From the NCBI GenBank assembly GCA_963664285.2, contig CAXXNX010000002.1, positions 1 to 64,000 of the forward strand: 64,000 nucleotides of DNA, in the 5' to 3' direction. The notes below the pieces were generated by a model. It was not told the origin of the DNA. It did no database searches and was given only the letters and a program-made list of their open reading frames with translations. Positions 1 to 8,457 of this stretch are shown here, in pieces. The position numbers were made by a program, and so were the translations under genes. Source of the stretch: JAJCYL01 sp963664285 (GTDB lineage Bacteria; Bacteroidota; Bacteroidia; Cytophagales; Cyclobacteriaceae). Positions within the stretch are counted from its first letter, which is position 1; the number at the start of each line of letters is the position of its first letter.

Positions 1-234
1 CAATTCCTTGGGATGAGAAAAGTCAATACAATAGGTATCCAACAAGCCAACAAAGTGATGCTACTGGCAGCAATGGCCTATAATCTCAAGAAATACCTAA
101 AGTTCACAACAAAAACGGTTCAAAGCATGGCCAAAAGTGCCACTGCTTTTTGCACTCAACTATTTGGGCCTATAAAGCTTGATTTAAATCCAAATACGAC
201 CCTTAAACTTTTGAGAATGGATTCAAGCCCCTAA
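1..234 (+). CDS. IS1182-type transposase, C-terminal fragment (cut by window edge)
   Basis: The frame is open from the first base and ends with TAA at 232-234. The segment VNTIGIQQANKVMLLAAMAY followed by a Lys/Tyr-rich stretch is typical of the last part of IS1182/IS5-type DDE transposases, after the catalytic residues. Only about 77 residues lie in the window, so integrity of the gene cannot be judged. It is probably part of an insertion sequence that starts left of the window. Family assignment rests on recall of the C-terminal pattern, not on a search. Confidence 0.55.
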   Translation, partial: QFLGMRKVNTIGIQQANKVMLLAAMAYNLKKYLKFTTKTVQSMAKSATAFCTQLFGPIKLDLNPNTTLKLLRMDSSP

Positions 235-544
235 AAAGCTGATGTCTTAAAACGGCTTATTTAAAGCCATCATTACTCCGTAGTTAGGGTTGCGCAACGG
301 TTACTATTGTTATAGTTAAAAAGTCGACAGTCAACCGTCCACTGTCAACTGCCGATTATCTATTTATAGTTCATCACTATTCTGGCTGGCGCGAGTTTGT
401 TCCGATGGGATGCCTACGGTGTAACTAGTGCCACCGCAGGTGTCCGCTTGGAGCTTTTCCCAACCGTTGAATTACCCAACTACCTCGATGGCGCAATGGT
501 CCGCTTGTGCCCTTTCTCGACCCTCTACAATTACCCATCATAGA
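235..544. other. Non-coding stretch with small palindromes
   Basis: No convincing gene. There is a perfect 10-bp palindrome GTTGCGCAAC near 289, and short repeats around 333-352 (GACAGT ... ACTGTC, AGTCAAC twice). These may be the outer end of the IS1182-type element or a dispersed intergenic repeat. Short open frames here show no family resemblance. Confidence 0.35.
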
Positions 545-966
545 TTACCCCATCGATTCCGGAATCTCAACAGCACGATTTCCCCTCATCGATACACCCG
601 CAGCTATTCCAATCGCCAACGACATTAGACCATCCTTCGCCCTACCTTAGGCACTTCATCATTTTGCAGGCAATCAATAAATTCCCGCATCTCGTTGTAA
701 TATGAATCTAGATACATGTCCATGAAAAAATTCAGTGGTAATGATCCTGACTGTCTATCTTTGTTATAATAATAATGATTATCTGGCGTATTTTTGGTAG
801 TCCCGGCCATTCCTCCCGAAACAAAAACTTCTACTCTCTGATCATAGCCGTAAACAGCTTGCCTGCTGTTATCGATTGTAGATACACATCCGTTTTCGAA
901 AGTAAGAATGATCACTGCCGTGTCGATCATCATCTCAGGAAATTACAAGAGGTTAACGTCAAGTAG
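545..966 (-). pseudogene. Inositol 2-dehydrogenase-like (Gfo/Idh/MocA) C-terminal remnant
   Basis: Reading the minus strand from about 966, the frame gives IDTAVIILTFENG, then IDNSRQAVYGYDQRVEVF and SLPLNFFMDMYLDSYYNEM. This is the C-terminal half of the inositol 2-dehydrogenase branch of the Gfo/Idh/MocA family. The frame is lost after EVPKVGR and resumes one frame over as KDGLMSLAIGIAAGVSM, ending at TAA (545-547). A stop also lies just upstream of the first Met, and the NAD-binding Rossmann half is absent. What remains is roughly the last 130 residues with a frameshift, so a pseudogene. Intact homologues oxidise myo-inositol to scyllo-inosose in the cytoplasm. The next genes concern glycerol phosphate and ethanolamine, which suggests a former cluster for phospholipid head groups. 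Confidence 0.7.
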
Positions 967-989
967 AAAGGTAGCTTTTTATGATGTGG

Positions 990-1240
990 TTTGCCCCTAT
1001 CCTAACCAAAGCGGGTAATATGAGTTACAAATCCAGGTGCACCACGCGAAGTAATAGGAAGCTCAAATCGGTGCTTTATATGGCAGCTATGGCCGTGTGC
1101 AGAGTTAACAAGGAGTCCCGGATGATCGGGATAGAAAGCTTGTTGAAAGCAAACACTACTTCCTGGTGATGAAAATGTGATCAACAAATTACTCAGGATT
1201 ATTTATGCCTTGATCGATACTGGAAAAACCATTTGATTTT
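990..1240 (+). pseudogene. IS110-family transposase, decayed C-terminal fragment
   Basis: The frame KSRCTTRSNRKLKSVLYMAA matches the Tnp_20 C-terminal block of IS110-family transposases (usual pattern S-x2-G-N/D-x2-L-K-x2-L-x-M-A-A). The end of the domain (NVINKLLRIIYALIDTGK) continues in another frame near 1170-1230. The N-terminal RuvC-like DEDD domain is missing. It differs from the IS110 element at 10262-11267, so it is an independent relic. Confidence 0.5.
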
Positions 1241-1283
1241 GTCCACTTGCCCTCAGGTCCAAGAGTCACAAAAAAAGAATGAT

Positions 1284-1302
1284 CTTATTACTTGAACTTA
1301 CA
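1284..1302 (+). repeat. Solo IS30 terminus
   Basis: The 19 bases CTTATTACTTGAACTTACA are identical to the transposase-3'-end tip of the five full-length IS30 copies (for example 6533-6551). The IS110 relic joins directly to this tip and the rest of the element is absent. This is what an IS-mediated adjacent deletion leaves behind. It lies 53 bp upstream of the glpA-like start codon, so it may have replaced the native promoter. Confidence 0.7.
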
Positions 1303-1355
1303 TATTATTAAATGACAATCAGAAGTAATTTTTAAACAAATCAAAAAGATATAAA

Positions 1356-2900
1356 ATGAGCCACCCCGGGAAAATACTATATAACTGGCCGGATGGTGAC
1401 CTTGATGAATCATTAAAATTTAATGATCCGGCACAGTTGAGCAATACCCCATACGATGTGGCAATTATTGGTGCAGGTATAGTAGGTTGCGCCCTGGCTT
1501 GCAAACTTTCAAACTACAAATTAAAAATCCTTTTATTGGATAAAAATTATGATGTTGGCGAAAGTACAAGTAAAGGGAGCAGTGCAATTGTACATACAGG
1601 GTTTGATGCACCGGTAGGCACACTGGAATCAAGGCTTGTGAGGAAAGCTTCACTACAGTGGCCGGAATTAGCAAAAAACTTGAAAATCCCTTTCGAAGAG
1701 TGTGGAGCATTATTATTAGCTATTGATGAAGAGCAAAATAAACAATTGGGGAATATTTATGAAAAGGCCTTAAAAAATGGTGTCACCGATATTCAGTTGT
1801 TGAGTGGGGGAAAGGCTCGAGAACTTGAGCCTGAAATTACCAATGATGTTCTGGGTGGCATATTGATCCCAGGAGAATCGATAACAGACCCTTTTTCAGC
1901 ATCGATTGCCTTTGCGGAGATTGCGTTGTCAAATGAGACAGATATCCTTCTTGGTACGGAAATTACTGCTATTGAAAATGCAGATGCAACGCACAAAACA
2001 CTTGTTACTCACTATGGCATAAAAATTATCACAAAGATAATTGTTAACGTTGCCGGTCTTGGAAGTGAGAAATTAGCAAAGCTATACAATGGAGAACCAT
2101 TTGATACGAATCCCAGGCGTGGTCAATTTTTGATATTTGATAAGTATTGTCGTTCAGCCATAAAACATATTCTGCTTCCAATACCTACAGCACAAACAAA
2201 AGGCGTATTGGTTATTCCTACAATCTTTGGGAATCTAATGGCAGGCCCCACGGCTGAAGATTTTTCACATGATGATATTACGGTAACAGATACTGTAACC
2301 GATATGCTTCAGCGATTATTGGAAGGAGCTTCGAAATTGTATCCGGATCTGCAAAAACAACCTGCAATTGGTTTGTTTTCAGGAGTACGTTCAAATTGCA
2401 GCCAAGGTAGTTATTGGATAAGAAGTAATGATAATCACCCTGGTATCCTTACAGTTGCAGGGGTTCGTTCTACCGGAATTACATCTTCTCCGACTTTAGC
2501 TGAATACCTGGTTGACAAATTGCATCAGGAACTTGGCTTAGCACTAGAGTTAGACCCGTCTGCCGTGAATAGCCGACCTGAAAGTAAATGGCCAGGATGG
2601 TGGAAGCGTCCTTATGAAGAAGAAGGATTCATTAAAGGAAATCCTGACCTTGGCAATATTGTATGTTATTGTGAGCAAATCTCTCGTGGTGAAATTATAG
2701 GGCAGTTAGATTCTCTTTTAAAACCTCGTACGTTAGATTCAATAAAACGAAGAACCCGTTCTCAAATGGGCCGGTGTCAGGGTTTTGACTGCATGGTTAA
2801 TATTGCCGCAATTCTTTCGGAGCATTGTAAAATACCGTTAAATGAAATTACAAAATGTGGGCCGGGAAGCGAAATCGCTTCATTAGCTCCGACAAGTTAA
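1356..2900 (+). CDS. glpA: FAD-dependent glycerol-3-phosphate dehydrogenase, GlpA-like
   Basis: A 514-residue oxidoreductase. An N-terminal DAO fold carries the FAD dinucleotide motif AIIGAGIVGCALACKL near residue 35, followed by a G-E-S-T-S-K-G-S-S region typical of glycerol-3-phosphate dehydrogenases. Near residue 433 a BFD-like [2Fe-2S] domain starts, with Cys pairs in VCYCEQ and GRCQGFDC. This architecture fits the anaerobic GlpA type (about 540 residues) rather than GlpD. It would oxidise sn-glycerol 3-phosphate to dihydroxyacetone phosphate and pass electrons to a GlpB-like partner. ATG at 1356 is chosen because the FAD motif follows at the usual distance. The next gene starts 17 bp after its stop. 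Upstream is only IS debris, so its promoter may be lost or IS-derived. The family is clear. The exact substrate is inferred from the glpK neighbour. Confidence 0.85.
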   Translation: MSHPGKILYNWPDGDLDESLKFNDPAQLSNTPYDVAIIGAGIVGCALACKLSNYKLKILLLDKNYDVGESTSKGSSAIVHTGFDAPVGTLESRLVRKASLQWPELAKNLKIPFEECGALLLAIDEEQNKQLGNIYEKALKNGVTDIQLLSGGKARELEPEITNDVLGGILIPGESITDPFSASIAFAEIALSNETDILLGTEITAIENADATHKTLVTHYGIKIITKIIVNVAGLGSEKLAKLYNGEPFDTNPRRGQFLIFDKYCRSAIKHILLPIPTAQTKGVLVIPTIFGNLMAGPTAEDFSHDDITVTDTVTDMLQRLLEGASKLYPDLQKQPAIGLFSGVRSNCSQGSYWIRSNDNHPGILTVAGVRSTGITSSPTLAEYLVDKLHQELGLALELDPSAVNSRPESKWPGWWKRPYEEEGFIKGNPDLGNIVCYCEQISRGEIIGQLDSLLKPRTLDSIKRRTRSQMGRCQGFDCMVNIAAILSEHCKIPLNEITKCGPGSEIASLAPTS

Positions 2901-2917
2901 CGACAAGAAGTTAGAAA

Positions 2918-3888
2918 TTGGATTCAGCAAAACACTATAACGTTGTCATTATCGGTGCAGGTCCCGCAGGGGCTGGTGCAGCGGTCGCATTATCGAAACG
3001 AGGGGTGAATTCAATTGCAATTATAGAGCGCGGTGATAAAATTGGAGGCATTCCTTCTTTATACAAAAAGAAGAAACGGGGGGTGAGAACATTTATGAGA
3101 TGGTCAAAAGGAGGCATCCCAACGTTCGGTTCCGAATATGCAAACTGGCTTGAGGAGCAGTTGTTAAAAACATCGGCACAAATAAAACTACAAAGTCAGG
3201 TTTTAAGTATTGATGCCGGAAAGAAGATGATAACCTATGTTAATTCTGCCGAAGGTAAAATGAACATGACTTCTGATGCTATAATTATGGCGTGTGGGTC
3301 AAGGGAAAAAACCAAGCTGAGCGGGGCTGGCTGGCTGGTTCCAGGCCAGCAAAAGTGTTTTTCACCAAACAGTTGCTCATTCTTTTGGATGAGCGGAATA
3401 TATTGCCTTTTAAAAATCCAGTAATTATTGGTTCCGATCTTATAGCTTACGCGGTTGCGGCAAAATTGGAAAATGCCGGAACTTCCAACGTAACAATAAT
3501 TGATCGTTATAGCTCTCCCCAATGTTCTTTCTTTGAACGCCTTTACTTTCGGGTATGGAGCAATCCGAATTATCAGAGTACAATTTCAAAATCAATTACA
3601 ATAGTGGGAAATAAAATGGCATCCGGAGTAGAGGTTAACGGTAAAACTATCCCTTGCGATGGCATAGTTATATGTGGCGAACTTATACCAAACAGTGAAC
3701 TTGCTTTACAGGGTAATTTAAAAGTAGATATCCATTCAAGGGTTCCGGTCGTGGCAAATGGCTGTGAACTATCAGAACCTGGGTGGTTTATTGCCGGTAA
3801 TATTTTGGGCGGATTTCATGGTGCCGAGTGGTGTTACTTCAATGGTGCTAAAGTTGGTAAACAAGTTATAAAATTTATAAATAAATAA
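2918..3888 (+). pseudogene. GlpB-like FAD oxidoreductase, frameshifted
   Basis: The first part starts at TTG 2918 and carries the FAD motif VVIIGAGPAGAGAAVAL. The second part, in another frame from about 3292, carries RGWLAGSRPAKVFFTKQLL and the second nucleotide-binding motif PVIIGSDLIAYA, and ends with an FAD-closing segment (GWFIAGNILGG) at the C-terminus. The frames meet at an A6 run near 3305-3310. One extra A would restore a single protein of about 323 residues (SREKNQAERGW). Relatives are NAD/FAD oxidoreductases encoded directly after GlpA-like dehydrogenases, thought to take their electrons. The stop is separated from the next start (eutH, 3890) by one base, so this was a tight operon. 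The break is either a real homopolymer deletion or a sequencing error. Confidence 0.75.
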
Positions 3889-3889
3889 T

Positions 3890-3914
3890 ATGGGATTTGA
3901 TGAGGTAATAATTT
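3890..3914 (+). pseudogene. eutH: eutH 5' stub (first eight codons)
   Basis: ATG at 3890 follows the glpB-like stop after one base and encodes MGFDEVII before the IS30 tip at 3915. E. coli EutH begins MGINEIIM, so this is taken as the true beginning of the ethanolamine transporter whose C-terminal part survives at 5025-5432. The middle of the gene (roughly residues 10 to 270 of a usual 400) is not in the window. Eight codons alone would be weak evidence. The position between glpB and the eutH 3' part supports it. Confidence 0.55.
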
Positions 3915-5024
3915 TGTAAGTTCAAGTAATAAGTGCAATTTTCCTTTGTAGCACTTGCTTTGCGTTTAGGTAATTAAATTTTCTAACAGGGCGTTCATTG
4001 ATTTTGTTTTCAACAACTTTGATTTGCTCCTCTGTAACAAATCTAATATCTGTTTTCTTAGGATAAAACCTTCTGATTACCCCAATCCTATTTTCAACTG
4101 TCCCTTTATCCTGACTAGTATAGGGACGAGTGAAATAGGCATCCACATCAAGGGATTGAGCAATCAACTCATGTTTAGAAAATGCCATATCATTATCAAA
4201 AGTGAGTGTTTCCAGTTTGTGTTTATCCTGAGAGAGTTCCTCCACAATAGCTTCGGCCATTTGATCGGCATTTTTACTGTGCATCTTTCTGATTCTGGTA
4301 AAAAGACTTGCTCGGTCTGTCATCACCAACAAAGAGCCTTTGTGGTTTTTACCCATCATTAAATCGACTTCTATATCTCCCAATCGTTCCCTTTTGTTAA
4401 TGATCTGGGGTCGCTGTTCAATTGATACCCTATTCGGGATAATACCTCTACGATCTTTTCTGTTTCCTCGTTTGCGCCTTCGTTTGCCATGTTTTAGATA
4501 TGTGTATAGTTGTTTGTATTCTTGGTTCTCCTGGCGGTTGGTGTGCTTACATTCCCATATCCATTGGTAAATCCATTCATGGCTAAGTGGACATTCTCTC
4601 GTTTTCTTTCCCTGATGGCTGATCAATTCAGGACTCCATCTATCTTCTTGGAGCCGGTTAACTATCCAGTCTTTCATGGGTTTGGTGAAAATCACTCTTT
4701 TTGGCTTTTCTTGATGACGAAGATTGGTCCTCCTTTGTGCATTTGCTGTTCGATAGACACCAGCTCCCCTACCTCTTGAACCCACATTTCGCTTAAGCTC
4801 ACGTGAGATCGTAGACGGGTGAAAATGAACGATACAGGCAATCTCCTTTTGAGTAGCTCCTGTTTTCAATAATGCTTCAATTTGATACCTTTGATCAATA
4901 CTGAGATGTGTGTAGTTTTTTGACATTTTGCAATCCAAAGATTGCACTGCTCAGGCTTTTGAAGGATGAAAAAGCCCTTAAAAGCTTTTTCATCCTTCAA
5001 TTGCACTTATTAGTTGATCTCAGC
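3915..5024 (-). mobile_element. IS30-family element, copy A
   Basis: A 1,110-bp element. The tips are TGTAAGTTCAAG (3915) and, reading inward on the minus strand from 5024, GCTGAGATCAAC. They match at 21 of the outer 26 positions and share the inner TAATAAGTGCAATT. Between the right tip and the transposase start lie two hairpins: a 15-bp stem with arm GAAGGATGAAAAAGC, and TGCAATC/GATTGCA. Such structures could limit read-through from flanking promoters into the transposase. Flanks are TTT on the left and TTA on the right, so the 3-bp duplication seen at copies B, D and E is absent. Together with the missing middle of eutH, this indicates a deletion next to the element. Confidence 0.93.
3922..4926 (-). 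CDS. IS30-family transposase (copy A)
   Basis: A 334-residue protein from the ATG at 4926. An upstream in-frame ATG at 4947 lies inside the short hairpin and is less likely. The N-terminal helix-turn-helix (LSIDQRYQIEALLKTG, then STISREL) binds the element ends. The integrase-like core has its acidic residues in LGDIEVDLMMG, TFDNDMAF and DKGTVENRIGVIRRFYPKK, the DDE pattern of IS30. The frame is intact, so the protein is probably active. It differs from copies B, D, E and F by Arg instead of His in CKHTNRQ, a change shared with eroded copy C. Confidence 0.93.
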   Translation of the reverse strand: MSKNYTHLSIDQRYQIEALLKTGATQKEIACIVHFHPSTISRELKRNVGSRGRGAGVYRTANAQRRTNLRHQEKPKRVIFTKPMKDWIVNRLQEDRWSPELISHQGKKTRECPLSHEWIYQWIWECKHTNRQENQEYKQLYTYLKHGKRRRKRGNRKDRRGIIPNRVSIEQRPQIINKRERLGDIEVDLMMGKNHKGSLLVMTDRASLFTRIRKMHSKNADQMAEAIVEELSQDKHKLETLTFDNDMAFSKHELIAQSLDVDAYFTRPYTSQDKGTVENRIGVIRRFYPKKTDIRFVTEEQIKVVENKINERPVRKFNYLNAKQVLQRKIALIT

Positions 5025-5432
5025 TTTATCCTGCTTGGCACATTTCCTATTTTAAATATTATCGTTACGGTAATGGATAAACCTTTGACCAGGGTTGGAC
5101 AAAAACTTGGGATGGATGCGGTTAGTGCGGCAGGTATCGTCATCACTTTGGCCAATAGTATTCCGGTGTATAAAATGATGAAAAATATGACTCCAAAAGG
5201 CAAAGTGATTAATACAGCCTGGCTGGTGCCAGCAACCGCAGCTTTGGGAGATCATCTTGGGTTTACTGCTGGTGTAAGGCCCGATATGATAACCCCTGTA
5301 GTGTTGGGGAAACTTATTGCAGGCATATTAGCCATCGCGTTAGCAGTATGGTTTTCAAAAGATTTGAAATATGAAGTTATACAGAGTGAAAAAATGGAAT
5401 CTGAAAAAATGGAATCTGCTGTCACTATTTAA
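5025..5432 (+). pseudogene. eutH: eutH 3' part: ethanolamine transporter C-terminal fragment
   Basis: The frame is open from the IS30 junction and reads through FILLGTFPILN, DKPLTRVGQKLGMD, ITLANSIPVYKMMKNM and ALGDHLGFTAG to the stop at 5430-5432. This aligns by eye with the last third of E. coli EutH (KPLMSVGK, TLANNIPMFGMMK, ALGDHLGFAA). EutH is a multi-pass inner-membrane protein for ethanolamine entry. About 135 residues remain and no start codon with a ribosome site is visible, so it is not functional. The 5' stub lies at 3890, on the other side of IS30 copy A. The short C-terminal repeat SEKMESEKMES is unusual. Confidence 0.8.
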
Positions 5433-5443
5433 ATAAAGGAAAA

Positions 5444-6551
5444 GCTGAGATCAACTAATAAGTGCAATTGAAGGTGAAAAAGCTTTTAAGGGCTTTTTCA
5501 CCTTCAAAAGCCTGAGCAGTGCAATCTTTGGATTGCAAAATGTCAAAAAACTACACACATCTCAGTATTGATCAAAGGTATCAAATTGAAGCATTATTGA
5601 AAACAGGAGCTACTCAAAAGGAGATTGCCTGTATCGTTCATTTTCACCCGTCTACGATCTCACGTGAGCTTAAGCGAAATGTGGGTTCAAGAGGTAGGGG
5701 AGCTGGTGTCTATCGAACAGCAAATGCACAAAGGAGGACCAATCTTCGTCATCAAGAAAAGCCAAAAAGAGTGATTTTCACCAAACCCATGAAAGACTGG
5801 ATAGTTAACCGGCTCCAAGAAGATAGATGGAGTCCTGAATTGATCAGCCATCAGGGAAAGAAAACGAGAGAATGTCCACTTAGCCATGAATGGATTTACC
5901 AATGGATATGGGAATGTAAGCACACCAACCACCAGGAGAACCAAGAATACAAACAACTATACACATATCTAAAACATGGCAAACGAAGGCGCAAACGAGG
6001 AAACAGAAAAGATCGTAGAGGTATTATCCCGAATAGGGTATCAATTGAACAGCGACCCCAGATCATTAACAAAAGGGAACGATTGGGAGATATAGAAGTC
6101 GATTTAATGATGGGTAAAAACCACAAAGGCTCTTTGTTGGTGATGACAGACCGAGCAAGTCTTTTTACCAGAATCAGAAAGATGCACAGTAAAAATGCCG
6201 ATCAAATGGCCGAAGCTATTGTGGAGGAACTCTCTCAGGATAAACACAAACTGGAAACACTCACTTTTGATAATGATATGGCATTTTCTAAACATGAGTT
6301 GATTGCTCAATCCCTTGATGTGGATGCCTATTTCACTCGTCCCTATACTAGTCAGGATAAAGGGACAGTTGAAAATAGGATTGGGGTAATCAGAAGGTTT
6401 TATCCTAAGAAAACAGATATTAGATTTGTTACAGAGGAGCAAATCAAAGTTGTTGAAAACAAAATCAATGAACGCCCTGTTAGAAAATTTAATTACCTAA
6501 ACGCAAAGCAAGTGCTACAAAGGAAAATTGCACTTATTACTTGAACTTACA
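5444..6551 (+). mobile_element. IS30-family element, copy B
   Basis: A 1,108-bp copy, inverted relative to copy A and separated from it by the 419-bp eutH fragment. It is flanked by AAA on both sides (5441-5443 and 6552-6554), a 3-bp target duplication. It is 2 bp shorter than copies A, D and E because each arm of the long hairpin has lost one base (GAAGGTGAAAAAGC pairing with GCTTTTTCACCTTC), which keeps the stem paired. The right tip abuts the glycerol kinase start codon. Confidence 0.93.
5540..6544 (+). CDS. IS30-family transposase (copy B)
   Basis: Intact 334-residue transposase with the same helix-turn-helix and DDE residues as copy A. It carries His instead of Arg in CKHTNHQ. The start is ATG 5540, just after the TGCAATC/GATTGCA hairpin. 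The stop is 7 bp before the element end and 10 bp before the glpK start. Confidence 0.93.
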   Translation: MSKNYTHLSIDQRYQIEALLKTGATQKEIACIVHFHPSTISRELKRNVGSRGRGAGVYRTANAQRRTNLRHQEKPKRVIFTKPMKDWIVNRLQEDRWSPELISHQGKKTRECPLSHEWIYQWIWECKHTNHQENQEYKQLYTYLKHGKRRRKRGNRKDRRGIIPNRVSIEQRPQIINKRERLGDIEVDLMMGKNHKGSLLVMTDRASLFTRIRKMHSKNADQMAEAIVEELSQDKHKLETLTFDNDMAFSKHELIAQSLDVDAYFTRPYTSQDKGTVENRIGVIRRFYPKKTDIRFVTEEQIKVVENKINERPVRKFNYLNAKQVLQRKIALIT

Positions 6552-6553
6552 AA

Positions 6554-8047
6554 ATGAAAAAAAGATATTATTTAGGTATTGACCAGGGAACAACCGGCAC
6601 AACAGCTTTAATATTTAATGAAGATTGGGATATATGCGGAAAAGGTTATGCTGAACATACGCAGTTCTACCCTCAACCAGGATGGGTTGAACATGATCCG
6701 AAAGATATATGGGAGAAGGTCAAAGAATCTGTTGCAATTGCTTTAGACAAAGCTGGATTAAAAGCTCAGGATTTGAGGGCTTTAGGAATAGATAACCAAG
6801 GCGGAACCTGCATGGTTTGGGATAAAAACACCGGCGAACCTATTTACAATGCAATCGTTTGGCAGGACAGAAGGACAGCTAAAATATCGGATAAGCTAAA
6901 AGAGGATCATGGAGATATAATCACCCAAAAAACAGGTGTTCCAGTAGATGCATATTTCTCGGCACTTAAAATAAAATGGATATTAGATAATGTGGAAAAT
7001 GCCTGGATAAAGTCAGAAAAAGGAGAGTTGTTGGCAGGAACCTTAGATACCTGGCTGATCTGGAAAATGACGTCAGGAGAAGTATTCATGACTGATCCTT
7101 CTACTGCTTCAAGAACCATGTTGTACAATCTTCATAAAAAACAATGGGATGATGAAATCATTGAAATTATAGGGATTCCGAAATCTATACTTCCGGACAT
7201 TAAAGAGAGTGCGGGTATATTTGGCTATACTTCTCCTGTTGATTTTTTCGATGCGAAAATTCCAATTGCGGGAAGTGTTATGGATCAGGCAGCAGCTCTT
7301 TTTGGGCAGGCATGCTTCGATTTAGGTACAGTAAAAACCACTTATGGTACAGGATGTTTTATGCTCATGAATACTGGGGACAAACCTGTCATATCAAGAA
7401 ATGGTTTAATTACGACAGTTGGTTGGGGTATTGGTGAAAATTTTTCATACACATTGGACGGGGGCGTTTATATTACCGGTGCTGCTATTCAATGGCTTAG
7501 AGACGGTCTTGGAATTATCAATAATGCAGATGAAACAGAAGCTTTGGCAAAATCAGTACCAGATACTGGTGGATTATTTTTTGTGCCGGCATTCACCGGT
7601 TTAGCTGCTCCTTATTGGGATCAATATGCCAGGGGTATGATGATTGGAATTACAGGTGGAACAACAAGGGCACACATTGTCAGGGCAACTTTGGAGGCAA
7701 TTGCTTTTCAAGTAGCAGAGAATCTGGAAGTCATGCAAAAGGACTCGGGTATGTCAATAGAAGTCATGCGGGTAGATGGTGGAGCAGTTGTTAACCAATT
7801 TCTTATGCAATTTCAAGCCGATGTTCTGGGGATACCTGTTGATGTACCTGTGATCAATGAAACAACTGCTTTAGGCGCTGCATACCTCAGTGCATTAGGA
7901 GTGGGTGATTTTAATTCGTTTGATGCTGTTAGCCGTAAATGGAAGTTAAGCAAAAGATACATACCATCAATTGGCGATGATGAGAGGAAATCATTAATGG
8001 AACAATGGAAAAAAGCAGTAATGCGTTCCAAAAGCTGGATTGAATAG
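6554..8047 (+). CDS. glpK: Glycerol kinase
   Basis: A 497-residue FGGY-family kinase, the usual length. Visible motifs: N-terminal ATP-binding GIDQGTTGTTAL; glycerol-binding region with PGWVEHDP and WQDRRT; FGGY signature part YGTGCFMLMN; and the C-terminal block GLAAPYWDQYARG, with VDGGAVVNQFLMQFQAD near the end. It phosphorylates glycerol with ATP to sn-glycerol 3-phosphate, the substrate of the upstream GlpA-like enzyme. ATG 6554 overlaps the target duplication of IS30 copy B, so all native upstream signals are gone. Expression would depend on the IS end or on read-through. The gene otherwise looks intact. An IS3 fragment begins at its stop codon. Confidence 0.95.
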   Translation: MKKRYYLGIDQGTTGTTALIFNEDWDICGKGYAEHTQFYPQPGWVEHDPKDIWEKVKESVAIALDKAGLKAQDLRALGIDNQGGTCMVWDKNTGEPIYNAIVWQDRRTAKISDKLKEDHGDIITQKTGVPVDAYFSALKIKWILDNVENAWIKSEKGELLAGTLDTWLIWKMTSGEVFMTDPSTASRTMLYNLHKKQWDDEIIEIIGIPKSILPDIKESAGIFGYTSPVDFFDAKIPIAGSVMDQAAALFGQACFDLGTVKTTYGTGCFMLMNTGDKPVISRNGLITTVGWGIGENFSYTLDGGVYITGAAIQWLRDGLGIINNADETEALAKSVPDTGGLFFVPAFTGLAAPYWDQYARGMMIGITGGTTRAHIVRATLEAIAFQVAENLEVMQKDSGMSIEVMRVDGGAVVNQFLMQFQADVLGIPVDVPVINETTALGAAYLSALGVGDFNSFDAVSRKWKLSKRYIPSIGDDERKSLMEQWKKAVMRSKSWIE

Positions 8048-8212
8048 GACGGGCTTTAGACAACATATTTATTGAACGTTTTTGGCGCACTATTAAATAC
8101 CAACACATCTATCTCAATCCAGCACAAACGGGTTTAGATCGGTACTTGGGAATCAATAATTGGATTGATAAATACCATTACAAGACACATCAGAGGATCA
8201 ATAAAGGGTGGT
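8047..8212 (+). pseudogene. IS3-family transposase (OrfB) C-terminal fragment
   Basis: The frame reads RALDNIFIERFWRTIKYQHI and then NNWIDKYHYKTHQRINKG before TAG. This is the end of the integrase core of IS3-family OrfB, with the last catalytic Glu in DNIFIE. Only about 50 residues remain. It abuts the glpK stop codon, which marks an IS-mediated junction. Confidence 0.75.
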
Positions 8213-8457
8213 AGATTGAAATTTAAGTGTGAAAACTCTTTTAAGGAAGTTGTCAAGGGAGACAGTCTATCCAAGGGAATAGGACTGGAGAACGTAAAAA
8301 AGCGTTTGGATTTAATTTATCCTGTAGCGCATACCCTAAATATTGAAAAGTTACCGAGCCTGTACATGAGTGACCATGAAACAGAGAAGAAAAAAACACC
8401 TATCTCAGGTATTGATTATGTAGCTAACTTTATTGTCCCTAAAGTCCACTTTGTTTG
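8213..8457 (+). pseudogene. LytS-type sensor histidine kinase, C-terminal fragment
   Basis: After the IS3 fragment the frame gives KCENSFKEV, then SKGIGLENVKKRLDLIYPV. This is the G-box and tail of the HATPase domain of LytS/YehU-type histidine kinases, which normally pair with LytTR response regulators. Nothing of the sensor or dimerisation domain is present and no response regulator follows, so this is debris of a lost two-component system. Confidence 0.6.

Noticed and set aside
428..628. 66-codon plus-strand frame
   Set aside because: It lies opposite the inositol dehydrogenase remnant and has no coding character.
3295..3325. Programmed -1 frameshift in the glpB-like gene
   Set aside because: In the reading frame used, the slip site would be A-AAA-ACC, where the second codon cannot re-pair well. 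A missing A in a homopolymer explains it better.
4024..4779. Open frames of 112, 76 and 89 codons on the opposite strand of each IS30 copy
   Set aside because: They recur in every IS30 copy exactly opposite the transposase and have no start context or family pattern; they are shadows.
3915..6551. Two inverted IS30 copies as a composite transposon carrying eutH
   Set aside because: The outer flanks do not share a duplication, copy B has its own AAA/AAA duplication, and the enclosed DNA is only the 3' third of eutH whose start lies outside the pair.
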